Positions 1 to 8,464 of a DNA stretch of 64,000 bases are shown here, one piece after another. The stretch spans positions 13,566 to 77,565 of the forward strand of contig JAXMOK010000014.1 in assembly GCA_034669965.1 (NCBI GenBank), in the 5' to 3' direction. Origin of the DNA: HXMU1420-13 sp034669965 (GTDB lineage Bacteria > Bacteroidota > Rhodothermia > Balneolales > Balneolaceae). The first letter of the stretch is position 1. Every line of letters starts with the position of its first letter. The notes under the pieces were generated by a model that searched no databases, had not been told where the DNA came from, and saw only the letters and a list, made by a program, of their open reading frames with translations. The translations under genes and the position numbers were made by a program.

Positions 1-1119
1 CGCGATATGGATGCGTTGAATGTGCTACGTCCCGACATCGCACCTCGTGCAACCGGACACATCCCCGAGCAAATCGCGATGATTAAGACATTGATCGAAC
101 GCGGCCATGCCTACAACGCCGACGGTAATGTGTATTTTGATGTAGCTTCTGATCCAAACTACGGCAAGTTGAGCGGTCGCAGCCTCGACGATGCTGAATC
201 AGGAACTCGTGTTGATATTGCAAGCGATAAGAAAAATCCTGCTGATTTCGCCCTCTGGAAAAAAGCGGATGATAGCCACCTAATGAAATGGGATTCGCCT
301 TGGGGCGTTGGTTACCCGGGCTGGCATATCGAATGTTCGGCGATGAGCACCAAATATCTTGGTGAAAGTTTTGATATTCATGGTGGTGGATTGGAGAATC
401 AGTTTCCGCATCACGAATGTGAAATTTCACAATCAGAATGTGCCCATGACGCCCAATTTGTGAAATATTGGATGCACAACAACATGGTTACCCTCGAAGG
501 GCAAAAAATGGGTAAATCGTTGGGGAACGCCATTAATCTGCATGAGTTTTTTACGGGTGATCACAAAATGCTAACTCGCTCATGGAGTCCTGAAGTAATT
601 CGGTTTTTCTTGCTTCAAAGTCATTACCGCAGTACCACTGATTTTTCTGAGGATGCACTGGAAGCCGCTGAAACCGGTTTAAAGAATTTGCATTCGATCG
701 TAAGCACCATCGAAAAAAGTTCGGCAGGAAAAGGCGCAGCTTACCCTATCGATAACTTCATCAGTGATTTTGAAGCAGTGATGAACGATGATTTCAACTC
801 GGCCCAAGGTATTGCAGTGGTTTTCGAGCATGGAAAAGAAATTCGAAAGCAAATCACAAACGGATCGGTTCCGGCGAATATCGAAGAAGTTAAAAGCGCC
901 TTCAAGAAGGTTGTTGATGAAGTACTCGGAATCTGGCCAACAAACTCTGGTGGCGATTCAAATCTGACCGGCGGTTTAGTTGAGTTATTGATTGAAATCA
1001 GAAAGGATGCCCGATCGAATAAAGATTTTGCGCTTTCTGATAAAATCAGAGATGATTTGAAAGCATTGGGTGTACAGTTGAAAGATGGAAAAGACGGTAC
1101 CACCTATGACTTGGATTAA
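1..1119 (+). CDS. cysS: Cysteinyl-tRNA synthetase, 5' end outside window
   Basis: Class I aminoacyl-tRNA synthetase that charges tRNA-Cys in the cytoplasm. The frame is open from base 1, so the N-terminal part with the HIGH motif and first zinc cysteine lies upstream of the window. Visible family marks are the DMDALNVLRP block, the zinc-binding segments WHIECSAMS and FPHHECE, and the KMSKS-type loop written GQKMGKSLGN (KMGKS, a common variant). The C-terminal helical domain ends normally with LSDKIRDDLKALGVQLKDG, typical of CysRS. The TAA stop shares its last base with the ATG of yidD (TAATG), so the two are translationally coupled. Confidence 0.97.
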   Translation, partial: RDMDALNVLRPDIAPRATGHIPEQIAMIKTLIERGHAYNADGNVYFDVASDPNYGKLSGRSLDDAESGTRVDIASDKKNPADFALWKKADDSHLMKWDSPWGVGYPGWHIECSAMSTKYLGESFDIHGGGLENQFPHHECEISQSECAHDAQFVKYWMHNNMVTLEGQKMGKSLGNAINLHEFFTGDHKMLTRSWSPEVIRFFLLQSHYRSTTDFSEDALEAAETGLKNLHSIVSTIEKSSAGKGAAYPIDNFISDFEAVMNDDFNSAQGIAVVFEHGKEIRKQITNGSVPANIEEVKSAFKKVVDEVLGIWPTNSGGDSNLTGGLVELLIEIRKDARSNKDFALSDKIRDDLKALGVQLKDGKDGTTYDLD

Positions 1120-1373
1120 TGCAGCTCATCAACAACATATTTCGTTGGTTGATCGTGGGCATTGTTCGGTTTTACCAGCTGGCCATTTCGCCTTGGCTGG
1201 GTAAATCGTGTAGGTATTCCCCTACCTGTTCGCAATATATGATCGAAGCCGTGAACGAATGGGGAGCATTGAAAGGATTTTGGATGGGATTGAAACGCAT
1301 CGGAAGTTGCCATCCCTGGGGGGACCACGGATATGATCCCGTTCCTGAAAATCCAAAAAAGAAATTGAAATAA
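1119..1373 (+). CDS. yidD: Membrane protein insertion efficiency factor YidD
   Basis: Small (84 aa) membrane-associated protein that assists YidC-dependent insertion of inner-membrane proteins. The family signature is complete: an N-terminal amphipathic/hydrophobic helix (residues 5-25), CRYSPTCSQYMIEA with the conserved cysteines, then KGFWMGLKRIGSCHPW and the GYDPVP ending. Length is typical. It starts inside the stop codon of cysS. In many bacteria yidD sits near rnpA/yidC; here it is coupled to cysS instead, and no rnpA, rpmH or yidC is visible. Confidence 0.95.
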   Translation: MQLINNIFRWLIVGIVRFYQLAISPWLGKSCRYSPTCSQYMIEAVNEWGALKGFWMGLKRIGSCHPWGDHGYDPVPENPKKKLK

Positions 1374-1469
1374 TACAACAAACATCGTCTTTTGAGATGA
1401 ATCGTTGAATCGAAGTTTCCCAATTTGTTCAGATTCAGCGCTTTCACTTAGAACGGCAAATTAGAAATC

Positions 1470-1952
1470 ATGAGTGACATTACTTTTAAAGAACGCAAAA
1501 CTGTGTACCAGGTTGAAGAAGAAAAAGATCTGGCTCCAAAATTTGATGAAAACGGTTTAATTCCTGTTGTAACCACCGATTTTACTTCGGGCGAATTGTT
1601 GATGCATGGCTACATGAATGTGGAAGCCTTCAAGAAAACTATTGAGTTGGGCGAGGCCGTGTATTACAGCCGCAGCCGAGAGGTACTTTGGCATAAAGGA
1701 GCCACTTCGGGGCTTACTCAAATCGTGAAGGAAATGCGAATCGACGACGACCAAGATTGCGTGTGGCTTCGCGTTGAAGTGCAAGGTAATGGCGCAAGCT
1801 GCCACGTTGGCTATCGGTCTTGCTTCTACCGCAGCGTACCTACCGGTGATGAGTTCTTCGAAAAAGACGGTGAATTGAAATTCGAAGAATCTGAAAAAGT
1901 ATTTGATCCGGAAGACGTGTACGGAGATGCTCCGAATCCGACTAAACTCTAA
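1470..1952 (+). CDS. hisI: Phosphoribosyl-AMP cyclohydrolase (HisI), single domain
   Basis: Third step of histidine biosynthesis: opens the adenine ring of phosphoribosyl-AMP. The 160-aa protein shows the family blocks FDENGLIPVVTTD, LMHGYMNVEAF, YYSRSREVLWHKGATSG and the metal site IDDDQD...SCHVGYRSCFYR. C111 and C118 match two zinc cysteines. The third, usually the Cys of a DCDxD motif, is Asp here (D92-D93-D94-Q-D96), with a Cys at 97. No HisE domain is fused, and a Glu/Asp-rich tail of about 35 residues follows. No other his gene is present, so it is a detached pathway member. A strong hairpin terminator follows at once. Confidence 0.93.
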   Translation: MSDITFKERKTVYQVEEEKDLAPKFDENGLIPVVTTDFTSGELLMHGYMNVEAFKKTIELGEAVYYSRSREVLWHKGATSGLTQIVKEMRIDDDQDCVWLRVEVQGNGASCHVGYRSCFYRSVPTGDEFFEKDGELKFEESEKVFDPEDVYGDAPNPTKL

Positions 1953-1971
1953 GTTTATACACACCGAATAT

Positions 1972-1995
1972 AAAAGCCCCACTCTGGGGCTTTTT
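1972..1995. terminator. Rho-independent terminator, probably bidirectional
   Basis: AAAGCCCC-ACTCT-GGGGCTTTTT hairpin with T run on the plus strand and A run on the left, placed between the convergent ends of hisI and the GIN-domain gene; it can serve both. Confidence 0.9.
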
Positions 1996-2886
1996 CTATT
2001 TAAATAAGTTTATAGACTGATTTTCATCTTCCGCCCGAATCACAAGTAACAATTCTTTCCGCTCGTTACGGTCTACTTGATAAATCTTTGTTCCTATTGG
2101 AAATCGTTCTGTTCTTTTTTGAAACATTCGGAATGGTAGTCCATAGCCAAATCGAGCATTTTCAGGTCCTTCTATTACAATATGTACTCGTTTACCAGAA
2201 TTATTTTTTAAAGCTAGATCAATATATTGTACGCCAGGTTTGGGTAGATCATATTCAAGCTTTGATATAATTTTCGCTCCAGATTCAATTTCACTCACTA
2301 AACTTACCGGTTCCTTGGCATAAATAATTGTACCTGTAGCCGACACATTCACATCAACCGAATCAATTTCACCTACTCTTATTTTACCGAAGCTTGTAAC
2401 CACAAGATTTGCGGTTTTAGTCATTAAATCAGTCGCATCAATCGTGCCTACTCCAGTTCTAACGAACAATGAATGTGCGGTACCTTTCACAGTAATCTCA
2501 CCAACATTAGCATTGATTTCGAAATAGTCAGAATCAATTCCATTTATCATATAATTGCCATGCGCACTGTTTTTGAATGTTACCAAATTAGTGGTCGTGA
2601 TTTCGATTTCTATCCTTTTGGAAGAAGATATCCAACTCTTTTGATTGATTTCTAACACTCCATTTCGAACTTCCACTCGTATCTGATCTTGAAGGTTTTT
2701 ATCCGCTTTAATCGTGATTTGATTGTAATCTCCTATCGTAATCATTATCTGACTTGACAGTCCATTTTCGATAGAATTGAATGCCTCTATTTGATAGGAT
2801 AAGGTAGAAATATTGCCATTTCCTTTTAGCTGAGCTTGTGCATTTACCGACCACAAAATGAAGAAAAAAATCATAATGAATTTCAT
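1996..2886 (-). CDS. Secreted head-GIN domain protein (DUF2807)
   Basis: The ATG at 2886 gives a clean signal peptide, MKFIMIFFFILWSVNAQA, and lies two bases below the doxX stop; the frame extends further upstream but only into doxX. The mature part is a repetitive beta-solenoid-like sequence of the head-GIN (putative autotransporter adhesin) type: GNGN start, FNSIENGLSSQIMITIGD, then short V/I-rich strands with alternating N/D/G turns. The last ~100 residues diverge and are rich in basic and aromatic residues. Members are exported; their function is unknown. It forms an operon with the DoxX-like membrane protein upstream. Confidence 0.82.
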   Translation of the reverse strand: MKFIMIFFFILWSVNAQAQLKGNGNISTLSYQIEAFNSIENGLSSQIMITIGDYNQITIKADKNLQDQIRVEVRNGVLEINQKSWISSSKRIEIEITTTNLVTFKNSAHGNYMINGIDSDYFEINANVGEITVKGTAHSLFVRTGVGTIDATDLMTKTANLVVTSFGKIRVGEIDSVDVNVSATGTIIYAKEPVSLVSEIESGAKIISKLEYDLPKPGVQYIDLALKNNSGKRVHIVIEGPENARFGYGLPFRMFQKRTERFPIGTKIYQVDRNERKELLLVIRAEDENQSINLFK

Positions 2887-2887
2887 A

Positions 2888-3457
2888 TTAGCCTCTATGC
2901 GTTGAAATGATGGTTTCTGTAATCTGAGTACTGTCTTTTTTTGTGAGCCAATTCGAAATGAGGTAATCAAGACCAAATTTTCCAGAACCGAATGCCACAG
3001 CGTAAAGACTCACCCATAAGAATCCAAGTGCCGGTAACATCCCCCAAAGTCCACCACCCCATTTTTGAAAAAATATCGCGACTAACATAGTGCCTGCTAT
3101 AAAAAAAGCAGCAATTCGAGTTTGAAAACCCCATAGTAAGAACATCCCTCCAATGGCTTCGCTGGCTGCACCCATCCAAGCGAAAAAAACAGGCGCCCAA
3201 CTAAAAGGAGCTCCAAACTTTGCAACATCTTCGGGGAACCATGCAACTACCTCAAATAAACCAAGTCCGGTATCTGCAATCGACCAAGGCACTCCAAATT
3301 TATCGCCACCAAACATTGTAGCTAGAAACAGGCCGGCTAATATGCGTGGAATTGCTAAAACAAGATTGGTGAAAACACCGTCAACCTGTTTTGGTTCAGT
3401 TACAGCCTTGAAATACTGATATATTTTTTTTGATGCATTAGCTTGATTTGAAATCAT
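2888..3457 (-). CDS. DoxX family integral membrane protein
   Basis: 189 aa with four hydrophobic segments (about residues 28-48, 70-105, 105-130, 135-160). The first carries the DoxX-like RILAGLFLATMFGGDKFG, followed by EAIGGMFLLWGFQTRIAAF and MLVAIFFQKWGGGLWG. DoxX proteins are small inner-membrane proteins linked to quinone/thiol redox in some organisms; no specific role can be read here. It is the first gene of a two-gene unit with the GIN protein. The 98 bases upstream hold four GTCTCA half-sites, so the unit is probably under dedicated control, perhaps by the neighbouring 7TM-AraC protein. Confidence 0.85.
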   Translation of the reverse strand: MISNQANASKKIYQYFKAVTEPKQVDGVFTNLVLAIPRILAGLFLATMFGGDKFGVPWSIADTGLGLFEVVAWFPEDVAKFGAPFSWAPVFFAWMGAASEAIGGMFLLWGFQTRIAAFFIAGTMLVAIFFQKWGGGLWGMLPALGFLWVSLYAVAFGSGKFGLDYLISNWLTKKDSTQITETIISTHRG

Positions 3458-3513
3458 GTTGGATCATTGTTGTTAATGTTTTCCCAATGATCTGCTTTTC
3501 TAGAATGTAGATC

Positions 3514-3556
3514 GTCTCATGATAATTTGAGACGTCTCAAATCATACTTTTGAGAC
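3514..3556. promoter_or_regulatory. Cluster of four alternating GTCTCA/TGAGAC half-sites
   Basis: Upstream of doxX: GTCTCA at 3514, TTTGAGAC at 3526, GTCTCAAA at 3534 and TTTGAGAC at 3549. The inner pair makes a perfect 18-bp palindrome, ATTTGAGACGTCTCAAAT (3525-3542). It looks like an operator array; alternatively two back-to-back hairpins ending the araC transcript, but there is no T run. Confidence 0.6.
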
Positions 3557-4716
3557 TAATTGCTTTCAGACTTCGACTGAAACTCACTTGGTGAAGAACC
3601 TGTAACCTTTTTAAAAACACGGTTAAATGTAGCCTTACTATTAAAACCACAATTAAATGCGATACCCAAAATAGAGTATTGTTGATTAGAAGGATCAAGC
3701 AGTGCTTTTTTCACTTCTTCGATCCGAAACTCATTCACGAAGTCATTAAAATTTTTATCAAATCCAGTATTTATCACTTTCGATAATTGATTCACAGGAA
3801 TAGAAAGTTGTTTCGAAAGTTCGGCGAGAGTCAAGTCGGGCTGTAAATATACTTTCTCAGTATTCATATATTCAGTAAGCTTCACTTTTACAGTTTCATC
3901 AACCTCATTTTTTTGATCCTTTATTTCGTGTGATCGCTCAATGAATTTTAATTCAGTCAACTTTCCGAGATCAGCAAATACTCCCATCAAGCCCAAATAA
4001 ACAAGTACCATGGAAGCGAATAAATACCACCACCAGTTTTGAGTCCAACTTAAATCGATGGTAAAATCGAAAGTGATAAATAGTATGCGAAGCACGAATA
4101 ATGTAAGGTACGCAATTAGAAAATTTCGTAACCAATTCAATTCTACTTTGTAGGTATTCGAAAAGAATTGAAGCAATTTTGCTTTAAACTCTACAAAAAT
4201 CTTAGCAGCAAGAAAGAAATAGATCATTCGAGAAACGATCCCTATAACTACCATATAAGTGGCAATTCCAAAATTGATCTTAACGTGGAGTACTCCGTTT
4301 TGAACATCATCAAAATTAGGCTGTTGAGAATCATACACATAAACGAAAACTTGTAGAGCAATGTATACACCCCATGGTGCGAAATGCCATAGATCTTTTT
4401 TCGAAAAACTGAAAGTTTGTATAGTAATGCTTTTCACATAAAAATAGACCAAAGGTCCTAGAATCAACGAAAAATCAGGTAAGAAGTAATTGATTTTGGT
4501 ATTTGGAAAGGTATCGTACCAACTCATAAATCCTATGATATAAGAAGTACATCGCAAGCCTGTTATAACTAGAAATAGAGCCAAGATGAGATCTGAACTT
4601 TTTCTTTTTTTATAAAATCGAACAAAAAGTAGTACCGCAAAAAGATACCCCTGACCTACTAAAATAATCAGGGGCATGCTGTAAACATTGAAATCCGGAA
4701 ATACTGGCTGACTCAT
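3556..4716 (-). CDS. Membrane-bound AraC-type regulator (7TM + HTH)
   Basis: 386 aa. Residues ~10-240 form about seven hydrophobic helices (LIILVGQGYLFAVLLFV, LILALFLVITGLR, IVSRMIYFFLAAKIFV, FLIAYLTLFVLRILFI and others). After a charged linker, residues ~285-385 are an AraC/XylS DNA-binding domain with two helix-turn-helices (LTLAELSKQLSIPVNQLSKVIN and YSILGIAFNCGFNSKATFNRVFKK). This architecture is common in Bacteroidota as one-component membrane receptors that bind DNA directly. It is transcribed toward the doxX/GIN operon and its 3' end touches the half-site array. The ligand is unknown. Confidence 0.9.
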   Translation of the reverse strand: MSQPVFPDFNVYSMPLIILVGQGYLFAVLLFVRFYKKRKSSDLILALFLVITGLRCTSYIIGFMSWYDTFPNTKINYFLPDFSLILGPLVYFYVKSITIQTFSFSKKDLWHFAPWGVYIALQVFVYVYDSQQPNFDDVQNGVLHVKINFGIATYMVVIGIVSRMIYFFLAAKIFVEFKAKLLQFFSNTYKVELNWLRNFLIAYLTLFVLRILFITFDFTIDLSWTQNWWWYLFASMVLVYLGLMGVFADLGKLTELKFIERSHEIKDQKNEVDETVKVKLTEYMNTEKVYLQPDLTLAELSKQLSIPVNQLSKVINTGFDKNFNDFVNEFRIEEVKKALLDPSNQQYSILGIAFNCGFNSKATFNRVFKKVTGSSPSEFQSKSESN

Positions 4717-5014
4717 CAGCTATAATTTGCTACTAATCGGATCAATTTGAAAATCGATTTTGTATAATTATGGTAATTCTTGATTTATTATATCCCTTTG
4801 GTGTGGTCGATGCTAAATTAATTCAATTAATAAAGAACAACCCGTCTCCATATTCATTTAATAGATTAGAGTTAATCTAACTGAGCGCAAATCTGTTCAT
4901 CCGAATTATAAATCAGCTAATAATTGCGTGGCAATGAATAATGGAGAATATGCAGAAGCTAAATGGTAGTGTAGAAGTAGCTTTTGAAATACCCTTTTTT
5001 TTGATGCTTCCTGA
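4717..5014. other. Intergenic region, 298 bp
   Basis: AT-rich spacer between the start of the 7TM-AraC gene and the end of the ATP-grasp gene. It must carry the araC promoter; only a short inverted repeat, TTAGA-GTTAA-TCTAA near 4864, is visible. No gene seen. Confidence 0.5.
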
Positions 5015-5932
5015 TCAATAAAAATCGGAACTTTCGTCGATTTGCCTATTGATAATACGTGCCAGTTTTTTTGCGGCACTCATCTCTTCGCGGAACCAAA
5101 GCTCCGGTTCAATTAATTCAAGTTCTGAGAGTACAAAATCGCCTGAATTATCCCACATAATATCAACCCGGGCGTAAGCCGGCAGTGGATCGCAGGCTTT
5201 TACTACTTTTTCGGCAAATTCCATTTCCAGATAGCCGGCATCATAAGTATGAACCGTTCCACCGAAGTCATCCTGTACTCTAAAATCGCCCGGTTTAGCT
5301 TTCTTTAGAATCGCGTGCGTAAACTCACCGCCAATCACCATCAACGAAATTTCGCCTTTGGTTGTAATGCTATATTGATAGGGTTGTAGCATCATATCTT
5401 CTTTGGCAATCAGCTTTCTGAATATTGCTTCATGCTCGTCAACATTCTCGATCGAAAGTTTATAGGTATGCCGTGCCGCACCCGCAATGGTTGGCTTAAG
5501 CACCACGTCTTCGCTGTCCATTTCCAGGAAAAGCTCATGCAGAGACGTTGTTGTGCCTCGCTCGATAAATTTAGTTTTTACTGTTCGAATGCCCTTCTCA
5601 GCAAGATCTCGCAAATATTTCTTATCCATATTCCAACGAATTTGCGGAATAGGATTTATAAACATCGTTTGATCTTTTACGCGCGAGAGCCATACGTCGA
5701 ACTCGGGGAATCGGTCGAAATAATCCCACGTTGTTCTGAAAACGGCACAACGTGTCGAATTCCAGTCGAAATCGGGATCCGCCCAGTCGATGCGAACCAC
5801 ATTCAAATCCAGCTTTTCGAGGGCTGATTTCAGCAGATTATCCTCCCAAAGTACATTCATCACATATTGTGAATCATCTTTGGGATTCAAATATCTCGAT
5901 TCTGTTAAAATGGCAACATCAACGGGTTTCAA
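5015..5932 (-). CDS. ATP-grasp family ligase (RimK/DcsG-like)
   Basis: 305-aa protein with an ATP-grasp fold. Residues ~1-95 are a pre-ATP-grasp domain (RCAVFRTTWDYFDRFPEF). The central lid/lysine region follows (MDSEDVVLKPTIAGAARHTYKL, MLQPYQYSITTKGEISLMVIGG). The C-terminal metal site has FRVQDDFGGTVHTY and YARVDIMWD...LSELELIEPELWF. The pattern resembles the uncharacterised group related to cycloserine enzyme DcsG and RimK, which join a carboxylate to an amine via acyl phosphate. The substrate cannot be told. The start is TTG; no ATG exists between it and the in-frame stop upstream. It follows the helicase gene by 12 bp, so the two are probably co-transcribed. Confidence 0.8.
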   Translation of the reverse strand: MKPVDVAILTESRYLNPKDDSQYVMNVLWEDNLLKSALEKLDLNVVRIDWADPDFDWNSTRCAVFRTTWDYFDRFPEFDVWLSRVKDQTMFINPIPQIRWNMDKKYLRDLAEKGIRTVKTKFIERGTTTSLHELFLEMDSEDVVLKPTIAGAARHTYKLSIENVDEHEAIFRKLIAKEDMMLQPYQYSITTKGEISLMVIGGEFTHAILKKAKPGDFRVQDDFGGTVHTYDAGYLEMEFAEKVVKACDPLPAYARVDIMWDNSGDFVLSELELIEPELWFREEMSAAKKLARIINRQIDESSDFY

Positions 5933-5944
5933 TGGATCAGCGGT

Positions 5945-7666
5945 TTATCTGCGTTTTCTTTTCGAACGATTACCGCCACGTTTATTATTCCGGCTTCCAC
6001 CTTTCGATTCTTCAATCGCAACGGGACGGCCTTCGAATTTAATACCTTTCACGCTTTTAATCATTTCGTTTCCGTAGCCGGGTTCCACTTCGAAAAAAGA
6101 AAAATTCAGATCAACGTCGATTTTACCGAAATCAGGCTTATCACCTTTAAGAACTTCGTTTATCACGCCCATCAATCGCACAGGATTTAATCCATCACGC
6201 TTACCAACATTGATAAAAAAGCGCTCGTAGTTATTGTCGTCGCCACCACGAGATCTAGAACCTCGATCACCACGGTCACCACGGTCACCACGGTCACCAC
6301 GACTGCCGCGATCGCTACGATCATTTCTACTCGATTTACCTTTGGCATTCAAATCAGGAGCATTTTTGTAGTACTCTAAGAAACGATTAAACTCTACCGA
6401 TAGGAAATGTTTGATCAGTTCTTCACGATCTAAGCCTTCCAACTTCTCCATTGCAGCCGGTAAAAACTTACCAATTCGATCTTCGTTCACATCCGTAGAC
6501 GTAACGGTATCGATCAAATCCAGCATTCGAATTCCGCAAATCTCTTCCCCACTCGGGATTTTCTTCTCGATAAAATCTTTGCCCGACATACGCTCGAGGT
6601 TTTGGATTCTACGCGTTTCGCGAGTGTGAACGATAGTGATGGAAATACCTGAGTTACCGGCACGTCCGGTTCTACCGCTACGGTGAATGTACACTTCCAA
6701 ATCGTCAGGAAGATTGTAATTGATTACATGCGTAAGGTTATCAACATCTAAACCACGTGCAGCTACATCGGTAGCAACAAGCAGTTGAAGTTCTTTAGTA
6801 CGAAAACGTTTCATCACGTCATCGCGTTGGTTTTGGGATAAATCTCCGTTCAAGAGATCAACTTCGTAGCCCTGTTTTTTCAGTTTGTGGGCAATGTCGG
6901 CAGTTTCCTGACGAGTTCTACAGAAAATGATTCCATAAATCTCAGGCAACATATCAACTAAGCGTTTAAGCGCTTCAAAACGATCTCTTGCCTGTACGGT
7001 GTAATAATGATGCTCTACGTTCTTAGCACCGGAATTACGCTCCCCTACTTCAATATTAACGGGGTTAGTCATGTACTTTTTAGCAATTTTTGAAATCGCC
7101 TTAGGCATGGTTGCAGAGAAAAGCAGTGTTTGCTTTTCGGCCGGGGTATCGGCTAAAATCTGATCCAAATCTTCCTGAAAGCCCATGTTAAGCATTTCAT
7201 CGGCTTCATCAAGCACTACGGTCTGGATGTTGGTTACATCAAGCTTACGGCGACGAATCAAATCTAGGGTTCTGCCCGGCGTACCGATCACAACCTGTGC
7301 GCCATTTTGAATGGCTTTTATTTGAGTTCTGATTTCAGAACCACCGTAAACAGCTACGGATTTAATATTCTTTTGAAATTTAGCGAACGACTTAAGGTCT
7401 TTCGCAATCTGAATTGCAAGTTCTCTTGTTGGCGATAAAATCAATAATTGAACTTTAGGCAGATCAGGATTGATTTTTTGAAGAGCAGGTAGGCCGAAAG
7501 CTCCTGTTTTTCCAGTTCCGGTTTGCGCCAAGGCAACCAGATCATCGTTCGAATTTAGAATTTGAGGAATTGCCTGTTCCTGAACTTTGGTTGGATTTTC
7601 GAAACCCAACAGGGCAATTGCGTCCAACAACTGTTGTTGAAGGCCTAATTCACTGAATGTAGTCAT
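5945..7666 (-). CDS. DEAD-box RNA helicase with DbpA-type RNA-binding domain
   Basis: ATP-dependent RNA helicase of the DeaD/CshA kind, 573 aa. Motifs appear in order: Q motif GFENPTKVQEQAIP, AQTGTGKT (I), PTREL (Ia), TPGR (Ib), DEAD (II), SAT (III), IIFCRTRQETADI (IV), ATDVAARGLD (V), HRSGRTGRAG (VI). A flexible linker with DRG repeats (about residues 453-478) joins a DbpA-like RNA-binding domain (RFFINVGKRDGLNP...KFEGRPVAIEESK) and a basic tail ending SKRKRR. This suggests roles in ribosome assembly or cold adaptation. The 270-bp leader upstream is long enough for post-transcriptional control, but no recognised element was found in it. Confidence 0.95.
   Translation of the reverse strand: MTTFSELGLQQQLLDAIALLGFENPTKVQEQAIPQILNSNDDLVALAQTGTGKTGAFGLPALQKINPDLPKVQLLILSPTRELAIQIAKDLKSFAKFQKNIKSVAVYGGSEIRTQIKAIQNGAQVVIGTPGRTLDLIRRRKLDVTNIQTVVLDEADEMLNMGFQEDLDQILADTPAEKQTLLFSATMPKAISKIAKKYMTNPVNIEVGERNSGAKNVEHHYYTVQARDRFEALKRLVDMLPEIYGIIFCRTRQETADIAHKLKKQGYEVDLLNGDLSQNQRDDVMKRFRTKELQLLVATDVAARGLDVDNLTHVINYNLPDDLEVYIHRSGRTGRAGNSGISITIVHTRETRRIQNLERMSGKDFIEKKIPSGEEICGIRMLDLIDTVTSTDVNEDRIGKFLPAAMEKLEGLDREELIKHFLSVEFNRFLEYYKNAPDLNAKGKSSRNDRSDRGSRGDRGDRGDRGDRGSRSRGGDDNNYERFFINVGKRDGLNPVRLMGVINEVLKGDKPDFGKIDVDLNFSFFEVEPGYGNEMIKSVKGIKFEGRPVAIEESKGGSRNNKRGGNRSKRKRR
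6264..6299 (-). repeat. Four 9-bp repeats encoding Asp-Arg-Gly
   Basis: Units CGATCACCA then 3 x CGGTCACCA (plus strand) within the helicase gene, encoding tandem DRG triplets in the RG-rich linker; array length could vary without a frameshift. Confidence 0.85.
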
Positions 7667-7936
7667 TTATATGTATTAACAGAGGGGCGTAAAATGCTGT
7701 ACTTTAGCCTGTCCGATATTTATTGTTAGGTGAGCATTGGACAAGCTTCAAGCGCGACTGCTTGATTCATAAAAGCCAGCAATAAATTATAAACCTGAAA
7801 GGTCTTTGGTATCCGTTTTTGGGATTCGTTTCAGTCTCGTCACGAACTCACGCACTAAAGATACGGAAACTTACCGAAGACTCTCTCAGGTAAATAAAAA
7901 TTAATATGAAGCGCTTAATCACTAGGTATTAACTGC

Positions 7937-8464
7937 TTACTGTGCCTTGTTGGAAACCAGCATTGCAGATTCGCCTAAGTGAAGCACTCTTTTTTGAGTG
8001 TTCAGTGCCGTTAAATCAGTAACACCTTCCTGTGAAACTATACGAATGTTATCTGTATTTCCCGACAAGACTACGTTTGCATAAGGATTGAACACAACCA
8101 GATTTTCTTCTTCAAGATTATGGAAATAATAGGTTCCATTTCCACCGGTTGTCGCGTGTGAAAGATTAGTATATTCGATTACCACTTTCTTGAGCATTGC
8201 ATCCGGTTCGATCTGATAATTCATGCTTAGCATGCCATCTTCCGAAATTACCGGAATGGTAGCTATGTAGGCCGAATCGCCGACTAAGGTTACATGATTG
8301 CGTTTACTTTTGATCAGAATAACTTCAGTGTCGATGCTGACCTGAATTTTGTTGTAGGCAGTAAGCTCTACATTGCGTAAATGTGTTGTTTGTGCCGATG
8401 TTTGAACAGTTGCAGCAAAAGCGATAGCAATTGCTACAACCATTTTTGTAATGGATGTTTTCAT
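7937..8464 (-). CDS. Small secreted GIN-domain-like protein
   Basis: 175 aa with a standard signal peptide (MKTSITKMVVAIAIAFAATVQTSAQ, cleavage about residue 24). The rest resembles half of a head-GIN/DUF2807 domain: VELTAYNKIQVSIDTEVILIKSKRNHVTLVGD, then strands ending TTGGNGTYYF and NPYANVVLSGNTDNIRIVSQ. It is much shorter than the other GIN protein at 1996-2886. Function unknown, probably periplasmic or surface-exposed. It is monocistronic: a 270-bp gap separates it from the helicase, and a long non-coding region lies upstream. Confidence 0.75.
   Translation of the reverse strand: MKTSITKMVVAIAIAFAATVQTSAQTTHLRNVELTAYNKIQVSIDTEVILIKSKRNHVTLVGDSAYIATIPVISEDGMLSMNYQIEPDAMLKKVVIEYTNLSHATTGGNGTYYFHNLEEENLVVFNPYANVVLSGNTDNIRIVSQEGVTDLTALNTQKRVLHLGESAMLVSNKAQ

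Noticed and set aside
1996..2976. Longer GIN protein start at 2976
   Set aside because: It overlaps the end of doxX and precedes a good internal ATG plus signal peptide.
7667..7936. Cold-shock RNA thermometer or riboswitch in the helicase leader
   Set aside because: The leader is long, but no recognised structure or conserved box could be supported by eye.
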